From Manihot esculenta (Eukaryota > Streptophyta > Magnoliopsida > Malpighiales > Euphorbiaceae): a stretch of DNA of 64,000 nt. Each line of letters opens with the position of its first letter. The stretch's first letter is position 1. The stretch covers positions 13,496,502 through 13,560,501 of the forward strand of contig NC_035170.2 in NCBI RefSeq assembly GCF_001659605.2, written 5' to 3'. Position numbers and translations under genes: made by a program. The notes under the pieces are model-generated. The model made no database searches, had not been told where the DNA came from, and saw nothing but the letters and a program-made list of their open reading frames with translations. Of this stretch, positions 22,033 to 34,978 are shown in pieces.

Positions 22033-23287
22033 GTCCATACATTGATAAGCGATGTATGAATTCTATTTATAAAATTTGAGTATATATATATATATAATTA
22101 TATAATTTAAATTGATTATACTTATATTAATATATTTATTTTATATAATATTTTATATTTATATTATATGTATTAAATAATTTAATATAAATTATATAAT
22201 TAAATAAAAATAAATAATGATATATGAATAATGAAATGATAACATATGAATAATTAATGATAATATATTAATAGATTTTATATAAAAATGTGTATTGATA
22301 CTAACAATAAAATTATACAGATTTAATTAAAATTATATAATTTAAAAAGAAACTCTCTCCCATCTGTGTAAACGGTTTATAAATAGATTTATAAATTTAT
22401 TATATATATTTCAATTAATTTTTTATGTAATATAAATATTTAAATAAATAATTATTAAATTTAGTATTATATCATTAATGTTATATTAAATATATTTTAT
22501 ATAATTAATTAAAAGTTTATAATTAATATTTGAATAATAAATATTATTTAATGTTATATATAAATAAATAAATATTAAAATATTAAAATTTAAATAATAA
22601 AAAAATAAAAGATTTAAATATTAAAATCTAAATAATAATAAAAAAATTTAATCATTTGTTGTTGATCAGAACATAATCCAAAACTTTTGAAAAAACATCT
22701 TTCGTTAACTACTAGACCACAAATCCACTTTCGTAAAATAACTACGTGTTATTTTACATATGAGATATTAAAAATTACTGAAACAATATTTTCTATCCCA
22801 TATCGAAAACTTATAGAGATAGAGGGACAAAACTCCTCCTTTCTATTGTATTTTAAATTAAGGATTCAGTTATAATAGATTTTAATTAAATTATATTTAA
22901 TTTTATTAAAGTCTTTTTTTTTAGTTTAAAATTTTAATATTTAAAAATTTAAATTTATTAGTTTTGTTAACGAACTTTTTAATTGAGTTTTCGACCTCTA
23001 TCTTGAATTAGACTCATTATTAGTTTAAACAAGCTTTTTAATCGAATTTTCGAGTTCGAATTTCAATTAGACTCGTTATTAGTTTAAACGAACTTTTTAA
23101 TCGAGCTTTCGAACTCGAACTTCAATTAGACTCGTTATTAGTTTAAACGAGTTTTTCACAAGTCGAGTTCGAGCTAAATATTAGAGTTTGAGTCAAGTTC
23201 GAGCTCGAACTCGAACTTATAAAATTTTTTAATAAATGAGCCTGAACTTTACAAAGCTCGGCTCGACTCGATTTGATTACACCCCTA
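22033..23287. mobile_element. hAT-like element, copy 2 (inverted, truncated)
   Basis: It aligns in reverse complement with copy 1 (about 3570 back to 2373) and ends GATTACACCCCTA, the complement of TAGGGGTGTAATC. The other half is missing at the junction with LTR2. It joins Tat2 antisense-gene sequence at 23288. The frame 22687-22875 is AT-rich filler. Confidence 0.8.
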
Positions 23288-24066
23288 AGCTTTGCCCTTA
23301 CGAGCAGCACGTGCTACCTCAACAAATTTGTTTCTTGAATCGGCCAGCAAAAAAGGTGAGTAAGTAAGGGGTGCTTTCTATAAGGTTGGGAAAGCTGTGC
23401 GGGTGAGGAGTTCGAACTTGACTCGCTTGGACATGGATCTGCTAGGATAAAATGGCGTTCCTCACCGCCATGGTGATATCTATCTTATAGGACATGGCTA
23501 TTGTCTAGAGAAAGTCCAAAGCATCCTCCTCACTCCTACGTGGTTAGACCCCATCCTTTCTCAGCTCCACATACACGTTCTAGCTGGTACGAATAGGACC
23601 AAAACCCTCCTAGACATCCTATGATGGAGGATGAAAAACTTGTTCTTCCATCGCTTTAAGGATGAGGGTATCCGGTCAAATAGTATTTAGAGTTTTCTCC
23701 CACTGAAAAACTAAAACTCTTTATTTTTCATGTGCCCAGTTGGTACAATTGAGAAAAGAGAGCCAAGCTCGGCTCAATATTATTGTTAAAATAGACAAAT
23801 CGGAAGGCTACCAAGATCCTCCAAATATTGGAGTGCAGTTGGGCGACAAACAACTTGTGGAATCGGAGGACTTCAATGAAAAATGGGTCCATAAGGAATT
23901 AATGACCCGCCTTCAGCTATTCCTCGTAGACCATGATGATATCCTCTGCAGGGATCTGGTCATCCATACGAACGCTTGAAGATGGAAGGTAAACACGAAA
24001 AATTTCTTAAGAGATTTGATAATGATCGTGAAGATGGTCTACATCTTTCTCGATCAGTACGGAGGG
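23288..24066 (-). pseudogene. Tat2 antisense gene, C-terminal part (PF04195-like)
   Basis: Second copy of the antisense gene, continuing from 47359-47501 across element C. Reading the minus strand from 24066: SVLIEKDVDHL, then VRMDDQIPAEDIIMVYEE, then MDPFFIEVLRFHKLFVAQLH and WRILVAF, and near 23300 EVARAARKGKA. The Y-E-E..LKAG....DPFF.EVLR pattern and the N.WRILVAF ending are what I associate with the plant gypsy-associated PF04195 family. It has several stops. Tat2 gag-pol is not present: to the left is the truncated hAT-like element. The frame on the opposite strand (23740-23979) is its shadow. Confidence 0.65.
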
Positions 24067-26032
24067 TGTAACGACTTAGAAACTAGACCGCTACCGGTGC
24101 TAGGGTTTAGGTCGACTTAAGGTTACTGGACCCCGTAGCAAGCCTACAATACATCCTATTACACTTGATATAATTCCAAACATGATCATAAAAGTATATA
24201 AAAATATTTTCATTTCATGAACCAAAACTCGACATATGCATGAATCATAATTGAAAACATAAAACCCATACCAGAGCCCTCATTAAATGATCCAGTATGG
24301 TCAACCTTACATGTCTCAAGCTTGGTTCAAACATAGCTTAAACCTTAAAATTTTTAGATAAGAAGATCATAGACTAGGAATTATAAAAGAAAACTCGGAA
24401 AAGCACAATTCTAATCCATAATATGAATTACATGTCCACATCTATACTATTACATTAGAATTATACCATACAACACTGCTGACCTCCTAAGCTAACTTTG
24501 GTCCTGCAAACCTGGAGTTAGGGGAAAGGGATAAGTTACAAGAGCCTAGTGAGCATAAATATAATCATAAAACAGTTTAATATAACATAAAATCGTATGA
24601 GTGCGTCACAACACAAATAATTCACATCAAGATGGACTTATCACCAGTAACCCTCTATAAATTCCAATAGTGTCCGGCCCACAACGGATGCTCCTCAATA
24701 CTTCCTCTTAAACATAACATAGCATATACATAGTGCCAAGGGCGTAGAATAAACCTGAACTTGGACTTCCATATCCATCATAACATATCATAACATGCTC
24801 GAGGGCTAGTGGGTCATCCAACATCCATCCACAACAACAATAAATTATGCAATGCATCATATTCGAGATTTCTAATTCAAAACAACCTAGTCATATATAC
24901 ATGGCATTCGTGATGCATGAGCATGCTTAAAATATTTAATTTCTTTAAAATAATAGTTCAGTTTAGTTCTACTCACCTCTAGCTGGCGTAAGCTTAGCTC
25001 TGAAGCAGTTATCTCACTGTAAGCCTTTACGGTCTCCCAAGTTCAATCCTACATAGATGGACTTAAATGAGGGACCAAACATAATTTTTACAACACTTGA
25101 CACTATCCCAAGAAATCCCTAAGAATATATAAGGAAACATATAGAAAACGAGCTGAAAATGGCTAGACAGGGACTTTTGGCAGCAGATTCGGTGGCCTTA
25201 AGTCCCCTTATAGATCCGAAAGTCAAATCTTCGGAAGCAGGTTAGGCGGCTAAAAGGCAGCCTTCACATGCAAGTTCGACGGCCAAATCTGGGTTATTAT
25301 GTAATGCAGAACCCGATTCAACCTCAACCAACAGCCCTCAAAACGCTTCCAACTTATATATAATAGCTCACAAACAACCACACACTCAACACACATAAGG
25401 AACACTTAATGCTAACATAAAATTCATCATGCATTAACAACACAAGAAAATCATCCACTATAAAAAAACTAGAAACTTAAACTACAAAACATATAAAAGA
25501 TCTTACATGTATCATCAAAGCATAGAAACAATTTATACCTTTTTTAAAAACTCCAACAATAGAAGAGAAGCAAGGATTATAACTTACCTCTTGAAGGAAG
25601 CACCAACACAGCAACAAGGGGAAATTCAAAGGAGAAGAAGAAATGAGCTCTGAAGATCCCAAAAGCTAAAGTCGAAAATCAAACTCGATTCTTCAAAACA
25701 AAAGTAAAAATCTATTTGTGAAGAAGAGAGGCGAGTGACTCACCTCTACTCGAAATAGAGAAAAAGTTCTCTCCTTTTTGGGCTGGAGCCCTTTTATAGG
25801 TGGTTGGAGAAGTCACCTTCGACAGTTGAACTTGAATGTTTGGCGGTGAACCTTAAAACTTTTCTGAAACTCCTTTTTTTTTTTAATTTTTATTTTAACC
25901 ACATTTTAAAATGCTTCATATTCATTTTATAAAATCTATTTTACCCTTTTAAAGTTTTTGATTTCGAGATTCTATATTTCAATGGAGATTCCGTCAGAAA
26001 GTTACGACACTGGAGTTTAGCTGGGTAGTACA
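24067..26032 (-). repeat. Element C 3' LTR
   Basis: It runs TGTAACGACTTAG to GGGTAGTACA (the terminal TATTACA has decayed). It is followed by a polypurine tract on the minus strand (AAGGGAGAAAGAA, about 26033-26045). Its GCC-rich array is largely eroded (for example TTCGGTGGCC, TTCGACGGCC) compared with younger copies. Confidence 0.9.
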
Positions 26033-26134
26033 TTCTTTCTCCCTTAAGAACATTCGTCCTCGGATGTTCAACCATACAAGTAAATACATAGCATACACAT
26101 CTAGAAAATATATAAAACCATCTAATAACCTACT

Positions 26135-29100
26135 TCAAAAGAGGTGAGGGTACTGCCTAAACATCGAGCCCCTAGTCTCCCAGTTAAACTCTTCCATATT
26201 ATGGTGATTCAATAAAAATTTTACCATCGTGATTTCCTTGTTTCTTAGCTTTCTTATTTACATGTCTACAATCTATACTAGTTGCTTAATATAGGTGAGA
26301 TCTCTTAGGATCTCTACATCAGGCTCACTAAGAACCTTGTACGGATCTGACATGAATTTTTATAACGTAGAAATATAGAAAACCGAATGGATTCTCTTTA
26401 TAGAAGCAGAAAAATCTAACTTGTAAGGTACATTTCCTATCTTTTGCAAGATTTTAAAGGGTCCAATATACCTTGGAGATAGTTTATCTTTCTTTCCAAA
26501 ATGAATCATCCCTTTCATAGGAGATACCTTAAGTAATACCATATCTCCCTCTGAATGACAACATTCTTTCTACAGATGTTGGCATAGTTTTTCTGCCTAC
26601 TCACAACTATTCTAATTCTTTCTCTAATGATGGGCACCACTTTGTTGGTGATCTCTACCAATACTAGCCTTGCTAAAGCCCTTTTTGCTACTTCTTCACA
26701 ACAAACAGGCGACCTGCACTTTCTCTCATATAATGCTTCATACGGAGCCATCCCAATGCTAGCATGGTAACTGTAGGCAAACTCCACCAATGGTAGATGT
26801 TGCCTCCAAGAACCCCCAAAGTCTAGCACACACATTCTTAACATGTCCTTTATGGTTTGGATGGTCCTTTCCAACTGTCCATTAGTTTGTGGGTGGAAAG
26901 TAGTGCTAAAATCTAACTTTGTGTCCAAAGAATTTTGCAGACTCTGCCAAAACCTATAGGTAAATTGGGGTCCCCTATCTGACACTATAGAAACAGGAGT
27001 CTCATACAGCCTGATGATTTCTTCGACGTAGATTTGTGCTAATTTGTATACATAGTAACCACTCCTAAAAGGAATAAAGTGAGCAAAATTGGTCAATATG
27101 TCCACTATTATCCATATAGAGTCGTGACTATTGGACGTCACTGGTAACCCCTCCACAAAATCCATTACCATGTTTTCTCATTTCCATTCTAGAATTGGTA
27201 GTGGGTTGAGCATTTTAGCTGGCTTATGATTTTCCAACTTCACCCCCTAACACACCTCACATGCAGCCACAAACTAAGCCACTTCTCTCTTCATAGAAGG
27301 CCACCAATACACTTTCTTTAGATATTGATACATCTTGGGTGGCTCTAGGATGGACACTGTATCTGGCATTATGAGCCTCTCTCATAATGTCTCCTTTTAA
27401 GCCTATGTCTTCTGATACACGTAATCTGTTTCCATAATAGAGAATTTCTTAGTTATTAAACCTGAAATTCCCATTCTTACCTTGTTGAATTGCTCTTACT
27501 ATTTTCACTAACTCTGGATCCTCGTGTTGTTTCTGTGCCACTTGTTTTAGAAACACAAGTGTCACATTCATTTATGCCATCAAAGCACCTGTACCAGACA
27601 ACAACTCCAGCTTTAAGCCTTCATTAATAAGCCTGTAAAACTCTTTCACCACTGATCTCCTTTCTACTGAGATATGGGATAAAATATGAAGTGATTTCTG
27701 GCTAAGAGCATTTGCTACTGCATTTGCTTTACTCGAATGATACTGAATTTTGCAATCATAATCACTAAGCAATTCTACCCATCTCCTCTGCCTTAAGTTC
27801 AACTCTCTCTAACTCAAGATGTATTGCAAACCCTTGTGATCTATAAAGATCTCACATTTCACCCCATACAACTAATGCCTCCATATATTGAGTGCAAAGA
27901 CCATAACTGCCATCTCTAGATCATGTGTAGGACAATTTAACTCATGCTTCTTCAACTGTCTAGAAGCATAAGCGTTTACCCTATCATTCTGCATCAACAC
28001 ACAATCTAGTCTCACTCAAGATGCATCGCAGAATAGTGTGAAATCCTCATTACTTGTAGGTAGAGCTAATACTGATACTGACGTCAACCTTCTCTTTAAC
28101 TCTTGGAAACTTTCCTCAAACCGATCTAACTACACAAACTTCTAATTCTTCTGGGTCAACCTGGTCATAGGAGCAGCTATTTTAGACAAATCCTGAACGA
28201 ATCTCCTATAGTAACCTGCCAAACCCAAAAAACTTTTGATTTCTATTACCGTAGTTGGTCTAGACCAGTTAGCTACTGCTTCTACTTTCTTAAGGTCTAC
28301 CTCAATTCCATTTTATGACACTACATGTCCTAAGAAAGAGATACTCCTCAACTAGAACTCGCATTTAGCGAACTTGGAATACAACCCATGATCTCTCAAG
28401 GTCTGCAACACTCTCCTCAAATGATGGGCATACTCTTCTGCATTTCTGAAATACACTAAGATATCTTCAATGAAGACAATAATAAAGTGATATAGAAACT
28501 GTCTGAAAAATCTGCTCATGAGATCCATGAATGTTGCAAGGGCATTGGTCAGCCCAAACGAGATCAGTAGGAACTCTTAATGCACATATTTGATCTTAAA
28601 AGCTGTCTTAGGCACGTCTTCTTCTTTGATTCCCAACTGATGATATCTGGATCTCAAATCTATCTTAGAGAAAGAACCTGCTCCTACTATCTGGCCAAAC
28701 AGATCATCAATCCTAGGTAAAGGATACTTGTTCTTGGTAGTGAAATTATTCAACTGCCTGTAGTTAATATAAAGTCTTAGGGATCCATCCTTCTTTTTCA
28801 CAAACAACACTAGAGCACCCCAGGGTGAGGTATTAGGTCGGTTGAAACCCTTATCTACCAATTCTTGCAATTTTTCCTTTAGCTCTTTCAACTCGACAGG
28901 TGCCATCCTGTAAGGAGAAATAGAGATGGGCCTGATTCCTGGCAACACCTCAATTTCAAAATCTATCTCCCTATTAGATGGTAAACTTGGTAGATCATCT
29001 AGGAAAACATCGAGAAACTCTCTGACCATGGGCACTAAAGTTAGTTCTCTATCCTGACCATCAAACTCTCTAACATGAGCAAAAAACCCCTGACAACCTC

Positions 29101-29254
29101 TCCTAAGCAACCTATGAACCTGCAGGGCAAATATCAAACCTCTAGGCATACCTAACTTGTCTCCTCAAAAAACAACCTCTGATCCATCTTGTTCTCTGAA
29201 CTCAACTACCTTGTCTCTATAGTCCAAGGTAGCACTATGAGTAGAGAGATAAGC
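26135..29254 (-). pseudogene. Element C pol, main part
   Basis: Decayed pol homologous to A pol along its length but broken by stops and frameshifts. Surviving frames, in protein order: protease end and RT start (28577-29149, with [20 protein letters not shown]), RNase H end (27572-27802, with [17 protein letters not shown]), integrase core (26515-27171, with [17 protein letters not shown]) and the integrase C-terminal region (26360-26542, with FGKKDKLSPRYIGPF). The RT catalytic region (about 28420-28480) is recognisable but not open. It continues upstream across LTR4 at 31299. Confidence 0.85.
29250..29254. other. Target-site duplication of LTR4 (TAAGC)
   Basis: TAAGC occurs before the TG at 29255 and again at 31299-31303 after the CA at 31298. 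Confidence 0.95.
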
Positions 29255-31298
29255 TGTAATACCCGGCTAGACCCCGACGTCGGAATTCCTACCTTCCGGC
29301 GGAATCTCCGTTGGAATCTGGAATTCTCGGATGTCGGAGCCTTCTAGAAGGGTAAAATAAAGGTTTTCTAAAATATTTTTATATGTTTTTATGGTTTTAA
29401 TGAAGAAAGAAATTGAGTTTTGAAAGAAAAGACCAAGGAGGGAAAAGCCAGGTTCGGTTGCCGAACCTCATGTTCGGCCGCCAAACATTGGGCTCTTGCG
29501 GAAGCACCTTTGGCCCCCGAAGGTGGTCTGGTCAGCCATCTATAAAAGGCCCCTTGTCCGAAAATGGGCGAGTTTTCTCTCTCTATTTTCGGGCATAGGT
29601 GAGATTTCGCCCTCCCATGGTTGATTTTGTGTTTTCCTTCAATCCCTTCAAGTTTTTAATGAGTTTTACTTTGTTTTGAAGTTTTTTTGAGCTAAAATCA
29701 AAGTTTTGAAGCTTGGAGACCCCCGGAGCTCGATTTCTCTTAATCTCCAAGTTTGGATCACCTCTCCTCTCGATCTTCAAGAAGTAAGTGTAGATCCTCG
29801 CCTTCTTTTATGTTTTAAGTAAGTTTTAAGGGATTTTAAAGGTGTTTAATACATATTTAGAGTAGATGTAAAATGTTAGGGTTATGTTAGTTTAATGAGA
29901 AATGTGATGTTAAATGTGATGTTTGTTGGGGTATAGGCTAGTTTTATGCCCCTACATGCCTGAATAAGTGTTTATACATGTTTTAGAATAGTTGAATGCA
30001 TGTTGTGAGGTTTTTGGTGGCTGGATGTGGGATGGCAGAATCGGGTTCTGCCACCTAGGAGGATCCAGGTTTGGCCGCCAAAGCAAGGTTCGGCCACCGA
30101 ACCTGCCAAAGGAGGCAGTTTTGGCCGCCTAAGCTTGCCCCCGAAGGTTTGGACTTTCGAATCTGGAGGGACCTTCGGCCGCCGAACCTGCTGCCGAAAG
30201 TCCCCTGCCCAACCTTCCTTTGCCTGTTTTCTATGCATGTGTTATGATGTTTTGGGGGGTTTTTGGGGAGTTGTTTACAGCCATGTTAGAGTATGTTTGG
30301 TCCCTCATTTGAGTCCACCTGTGTAGGATCGGACCTGAGCAACCGAGGTGATCAGCAGTGAGATAGCTTCAGAGTTAGTAAAGAGTCAGCCGGAGGTGAG
30401 TAGAACACAACTCTTTTTATTTTAAAGCAATTAAACTTTTAAGCATGTTCATGCATCAGGAATGCCATGTATGTAATAGGTTGTATTGCATTAGAATTCA
30501 CGAATATGACGCATTGCATAATATGATGTTGATGTGGATGGATATTGGATGACTCACTAACCCTCGATATGATATGTTATGATACGGTATGAAAGTCCAG
30601 TGAGGCCCATTCTATGCCCCGGCATATTGGATATGTTATGTTACGTCATGTTAAGAGAAAGTCCAGTGAGGCCCATTCTACGCCCCTGGCACAATTGGAT
30701 AAGTAGAGGGTTATTGGCGATAAATCTATCCTTGATGTGAATTGTTTGTGATGTGATGCATTTCATGAAAGCATATGTTTAATGACCCTTTTTTTACTGT
30801 TATGCTCTCTGGGTTTTTGTAGCTCACCCTTTCCCCTAACCCCCAGGTTTGCAGGATCAGAGATAGTACAGGAAGTCGCCAAGGTTGATGGTATAGTCTA
30901 TGTAATAGTCTAGTAGTGGACATGTATTATGATGTATTGTAATGTAATGAGGATTAGTATTGTGCTTGGCCCTAATGTATGGTTAATCCCCGTTGTACAT
31001 GATCTTTATGAAATGTTTTAATAATGATATATGTTGAACCAAGCTTGATGTATGAAATGTTGACCCAACTAGAGCATTTGATGAGGGCTCTAGTATGGGG
31101 TTTTTATGTATACAGTTTTGGTGCATGCACAGGTCAAGCTTGGTGTATGAAAAGTTTAAAATTTTTATGCAAACGTATGATCATGTATGGGATTTTATCA
31201 GATGTACAGGATGTATGTTAGGCTTGCTATGGGTTTCGGCGACCTTAAGTCGATCTGAATCCTAGCGCCGGTAGCGGTCCGGTTTCCGGGTCATTACA
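29255..31298 (+). repeat. Solo LTR4, Tekay-type (2044 bp)
   Basis: It starts TGTAATACCCGGCTAG and ends CCGGGTCATTACA, with perfect duplication TAAGC, inserted in C protease. It has a GCC-rich block and TATA-like CTATAAAAGG (about 29540), a splice-donor-like AAGAAGTAAG, and a short CCAGTGAGGCCCATTCTA repeat (30594-30690). No internal region remains: LTR-LTR recombination removed it. Confidence 0.95.
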
Positions 31299-32860
31299 TA
31301 AGCCATCCCTAGAATGACGTCAAATCAATCAAATCTAGAACCACAAGGTCAGCTGAAAGTTATCTATCCTCAGCTATAACTAAACTGAACTGACAAACTG
31401 ATTCTATCACAGATAGATCACACTTGGGCTCACTGACCTAAAGAGGACACTCTAGCTTAGAAGCTATCAAACCAAACTGTCTATGACTCTCGGAGAAACA
31501 AAAGAATAAGAGGCACCAGGTTTTAGAAGAGCGTACACATCAGAACATCTGATAGTCAGTTTAACTGACACCACTGTGTTTGATGTGTTGGCTTCCTGCT
31601 GTGTCATGATGAAGATCCATGCTGGTGCTGAAGGACTTTCTCTTTGGGAACCTATTGAAGAAGAGGTTGTCGCTCTTCCTCTACCTTGAGATGTGGCTAA
31701 AGCTGCTGGCTTAGCCACACTGCCAGAAGCCGTCTGCTAGGACTGTGCTATCCTAGCTGCATTGGGACATTCACATGCCATGTGTCCCTCTTATCCATAT
31801 CTGTAACAAGCGATAGTCCCAAAACGAAAAAGCCCACTGTGCTGCTTTCCACTCCTGACACATCCAGAGCTATCTGAACCAGAACTTGAACCACTGCCTA
31901 TTCCCAGACAAGACTTCAACCTGTTTCAGAACTTATTTTTCTTAGTCTTCCTAGTGGATTTATGCGACTTTTTGCTTCCTGAGGCATCTGCACTTAGAGA
32001 AGAAAGGTCAAACTTTCTGGTTTTTGAGGCGTTGGAACCCGATGATTGTGCCACCTATTGCTTCATTGATCCCTGTATTATGACACTAGCCTCTATCTTT
32101 CTAATTGCACTATAGTGTGAAAATTCTCTCTCTCTACTACTAAGATCAGGGAGGAATACCTAGAGTGGAGTCTCATGATATACCTCGTAGCCTTCTTCTG
32201 GTCAGTGTCATAAGCCTGACCCACATATTGGAGCAACTCCAAAAACTTATATGTGTATTTATCTATACTCATTTCCTCAGTCTACCTTAACTGCTCAAAC
32301 TCTATCACCTTCAACTCCCTTGAATTATCTGAAAAAGCCCATCTTGCAAACTCATTTGCAAATTATTTCCAAGATAAGCTATCTAGTTTCTATTCCACAT
32401 AATTCTTAAACCACTTCTTTGCCTTCCTCCACTTCAGAGTGAACCCTGCCATCTGACTGGCTCTGTTGTTGCTGCCCCTAACTCATCAGTTATCATTCTC
32501 ACTACTTTGATGTACTCAAAAGGGTCATCCTCCTCCTTATACCTAGGAGCATCCAATTTCAGGTAATCCTTCATGTTTACTTTGCTCCCTGCTAATGGGT
32601 TCGGTTTGGGAGGGTGGGTTTCAAGGATTATTGGTTCTGCTGGAGGAGGAGGTGGTGGTGCAGCATTCCTTCGGTTAGGATTTGTCGGATTTTAGTAGAA
32701 AGATGGAGGTGAAAACATAGGATAGGGTGGATATGGTGGGTAGTAAGGAGGATAGGGCATGTATGAGGGATACAGGTGGTAGTTAGAATAATCCGATGAA
32801 CCTCCTATTGGATACCCGAGTCCCTATCGGTAAGGCTGGTATTGAGGTGGATAGGCGGAT
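31299..32860 (-). pseudogene. Element C protease start and gag C-terminal two-thirds
   Basis: The minus-strand frame 31467-31718 gives IFIMTQQEANTSNTVVS then YALLKPGASYSF, the gag/protease junction. Here the protease Asp is changed to Lys (LKPGAS). Upstream on the minus strand, gag capsid blocks and a Pro/Tyr-rich stretch (about 32640-32850) are recognisable but broken by stops. At the gag/pol junction this copy keeps CAG-CAG (MTQQE), useful for judging the TAG in A. It is cut by element D at 32861 and continues at 42366. Confidence 0.8.
32856..32860. other. Target-site duplication of element D (CGGAT)
   Basis: CGGAT precedes the 5' LTR at 32861 and recurs at 42361-42365 after the 3' LTR. 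Confidence 0.95.
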
Positions 32861-34707
32861 TGTAATACCCGGCTAAACTCCGGTATCGGAATCCCTACCG
32901 TCCGGTGGGATCTCGGATGTCGGAAACCTCTAGAGGGGTAAAACCATGTTTTTATAAAATATTTTAATGTATTTTATATTTTTTAAGTAAAAAGGAAATT
33001 GAGTTTTATATGGAAATGACCAAGGAGGCATTTCCAGGTTCGGCCGCCGAACGTGGGATGGTTTAGGGGGGCATGTTAGGCTTCCGAAAGTCTCAAAAGG
33101 TTCGGCCGTCGAACCTCATGTTCGGCCGCCGAACTTGCATGAGATGTGGGGGCACGTTCGGCTGCCGAAAGGTGGTCTGCCAGCCCTATATAAGAGCTCC
33201 ATGGCCGAAACGGGCGAGCTTTCTCCCCATTTTCGGCCACGGTAAGTTCATGCTCTCCTTTGGTTTGTTTTTGATGTTTTTCCTCCGATCTTCCATGTTT
33301 TAACAAGCTCTATGTTGAATTGAAGAGATTTGAGCAAAAAGAGCAAGTTTTGAAAACTTGGAGACCAAAGAGCGGATCTCTCCCATCTCCGAGTCGGATC
33401 GTCTCTCCTCTCGTTCTATAAGAGGTAAGAGTAGATCCATAGTTCCTTTCATGTTTTAAGTAAGTTTTATGAAGTTTCTTTGGCTCTGGAGGGCCTTTCG
33501 GCCGCCGAAAGTGCCCTGTTCAGCCCTCCTTTGCATGTTTTCTATGGATGTTTTAAGGTGTTTTAGGGGGGTTTTTGGGGAGTATTTTTAGAGTCATGTT
33601 CCTTGATGTTTGGTCCCTCATTTGAGTCCACCTGTGTAGGTTCGGACCCGAGGAACCGAGGACCCTAGCAGTGAGTCAGCTGCTCTAGTGTCTGGTCTGA
33701 GCTAACTAGAGGTGAGTGGAATAACTCTTTACGTTTTAAAGTAAATAATAAATGATTCAGCATGATTCATGCATCACGAATGCCATGTGATATAATAGGT
33801 TGTTGCATTAGAATCCACGAATATGTTGCACTGCATTCTTTGTTGTGGATGTGGGTGAATGCTGTATGATCCAATTAGTCCCTGAGGAAAGACCAAGACC
33901 CCATTCTACGGCCTGGCACGGTATGAAAGACCAGGACCCCATTCTACGGCCTGGCACGGTATGGAACGCGAAGACCAGGTGCCCAGATGAGGCCTTGGGG
34001 CAATAGTAAGTAATGTTTTGATATGACAAGAAGACCAGGACCCCATTCTACGGCCTGACACGGATATGATGCTGGGACTATTTGGTGACAGGTTTACCCT
34101 TGATGTGAATTGTCTGTGATGTGATGCATTTCATGAAAGCATGAATATTAATATATGTTTTTACTATTCTGCTCACTGGACTTTATAGCTCACCCCTCTC
34201 CCTTAACCCCCAGGTTTGCAGGTACAGGGTAGACCAGGAGGTCAGCAAGAGTAGAGTCTTGATGCATGTAATAGATAGTTGTGGACATGAATTTGATGTA
34301 ATGTAAAAGTATAGTATAGAAATGTTATGTAACGATGTTATGGATGTTAGAGTTGTGCTTGACCATAGCATGATGTAAATCCCTTTTAGTACATGATTCT
34401 AGATGTGTAATGATGCTTATATGAACCAAACTCAATACATGTTATGTCACCCCATTGGAGCATTGATGAGACTCCAAGGAGGGGTTAATGTTTATGATTT
34501 TGTCTATGTATAGTGCATGCACAGGTTGAGTTTGGTGAATGAATGAATGAATGACCAATAAGAAAAGTTAATTTTTATGTATGTTGTTGATCATGTATGG
34601 GATTAAACAGGTTTACAGAATGAATGTTAGGCTTGCTACGGGTTCCGGCGGCCTTATGCCGACCTGGATCCTAGCGCCGGTAGTGGTCCAATTTTCGGAT
34701 CGTTACA
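32861..34707 (+). repeat. Element D 5' LTR (1847 bp, internally deleted)
   Basis: It runs TGTAATACCCGG to GGATCGTTACA. TATA box CTATATAAG is at 33186-33194. Relative to the 3' LTR it lacks the segment matching about 40724-41157, which removes nearly all of the leader GCC-rich block. The junction reads GAAGTTTCTT then TGGCTCTGGAGGG. The minisatellite (33893-34065) has one more unit than the 3' LTR. Confidence 0.93.
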
Positions 34708-34970
34708 GATTGGTATCAGAGCCCTAGGTTCATATGGTCGGACCTAGAGTGTCGGGCTCATAGATGTTATAGAAGGTCAAGCACAATAGGAAAATCATGT
34801 CCACTAGGATAGGATGTAGAGTCCTGTCTTGATTGATGATGTGAAATGCCATGAGTTTATGCATGTGCATTAATGATATGCTATGTATGTGATGTATGCA
34901 ATGCGGGTTCATGTGTTTGCACATGAACCATTTGATGCTAATGTTCCATACGATGTGTGCTGTTTTTCAG
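33425..34970 (+). promoter_or_regulatory. Putative leader intron of element D
   Basis: Donor-like AAGAG/GTAAGAG at 33424/33425 and acceptor-like GTGCTGTTTTTCAG ending at 34970, nine bases before the gag ATG. Both sites are conserved in A (minus strand: donor at 21153, acceptor TTGTGTTCCAG at 19319). Splicing would remove the minisatellite and primer-binding site, leaving a short mRNA leader. No transcript evidence is available here. Confidence 0.4.
34711..34728 (+). promoter_or_regulatory. Element D primer-binding site (initiator tRNA-Met)
   Basis: TGGTATCAGAGCCCTAGG, three bases after the 5' LTR, identical to the site in A. Confidence 0.93.
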
Positions 34971-34978
34971 AAAACAGG

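Noticed and set aside
34883..34978. Upstream extension of D gag
   Set aside because: The extra residues have no counterpart in A; MRGTRRSARL is the shared start and an acceptor-like site lies just before it.
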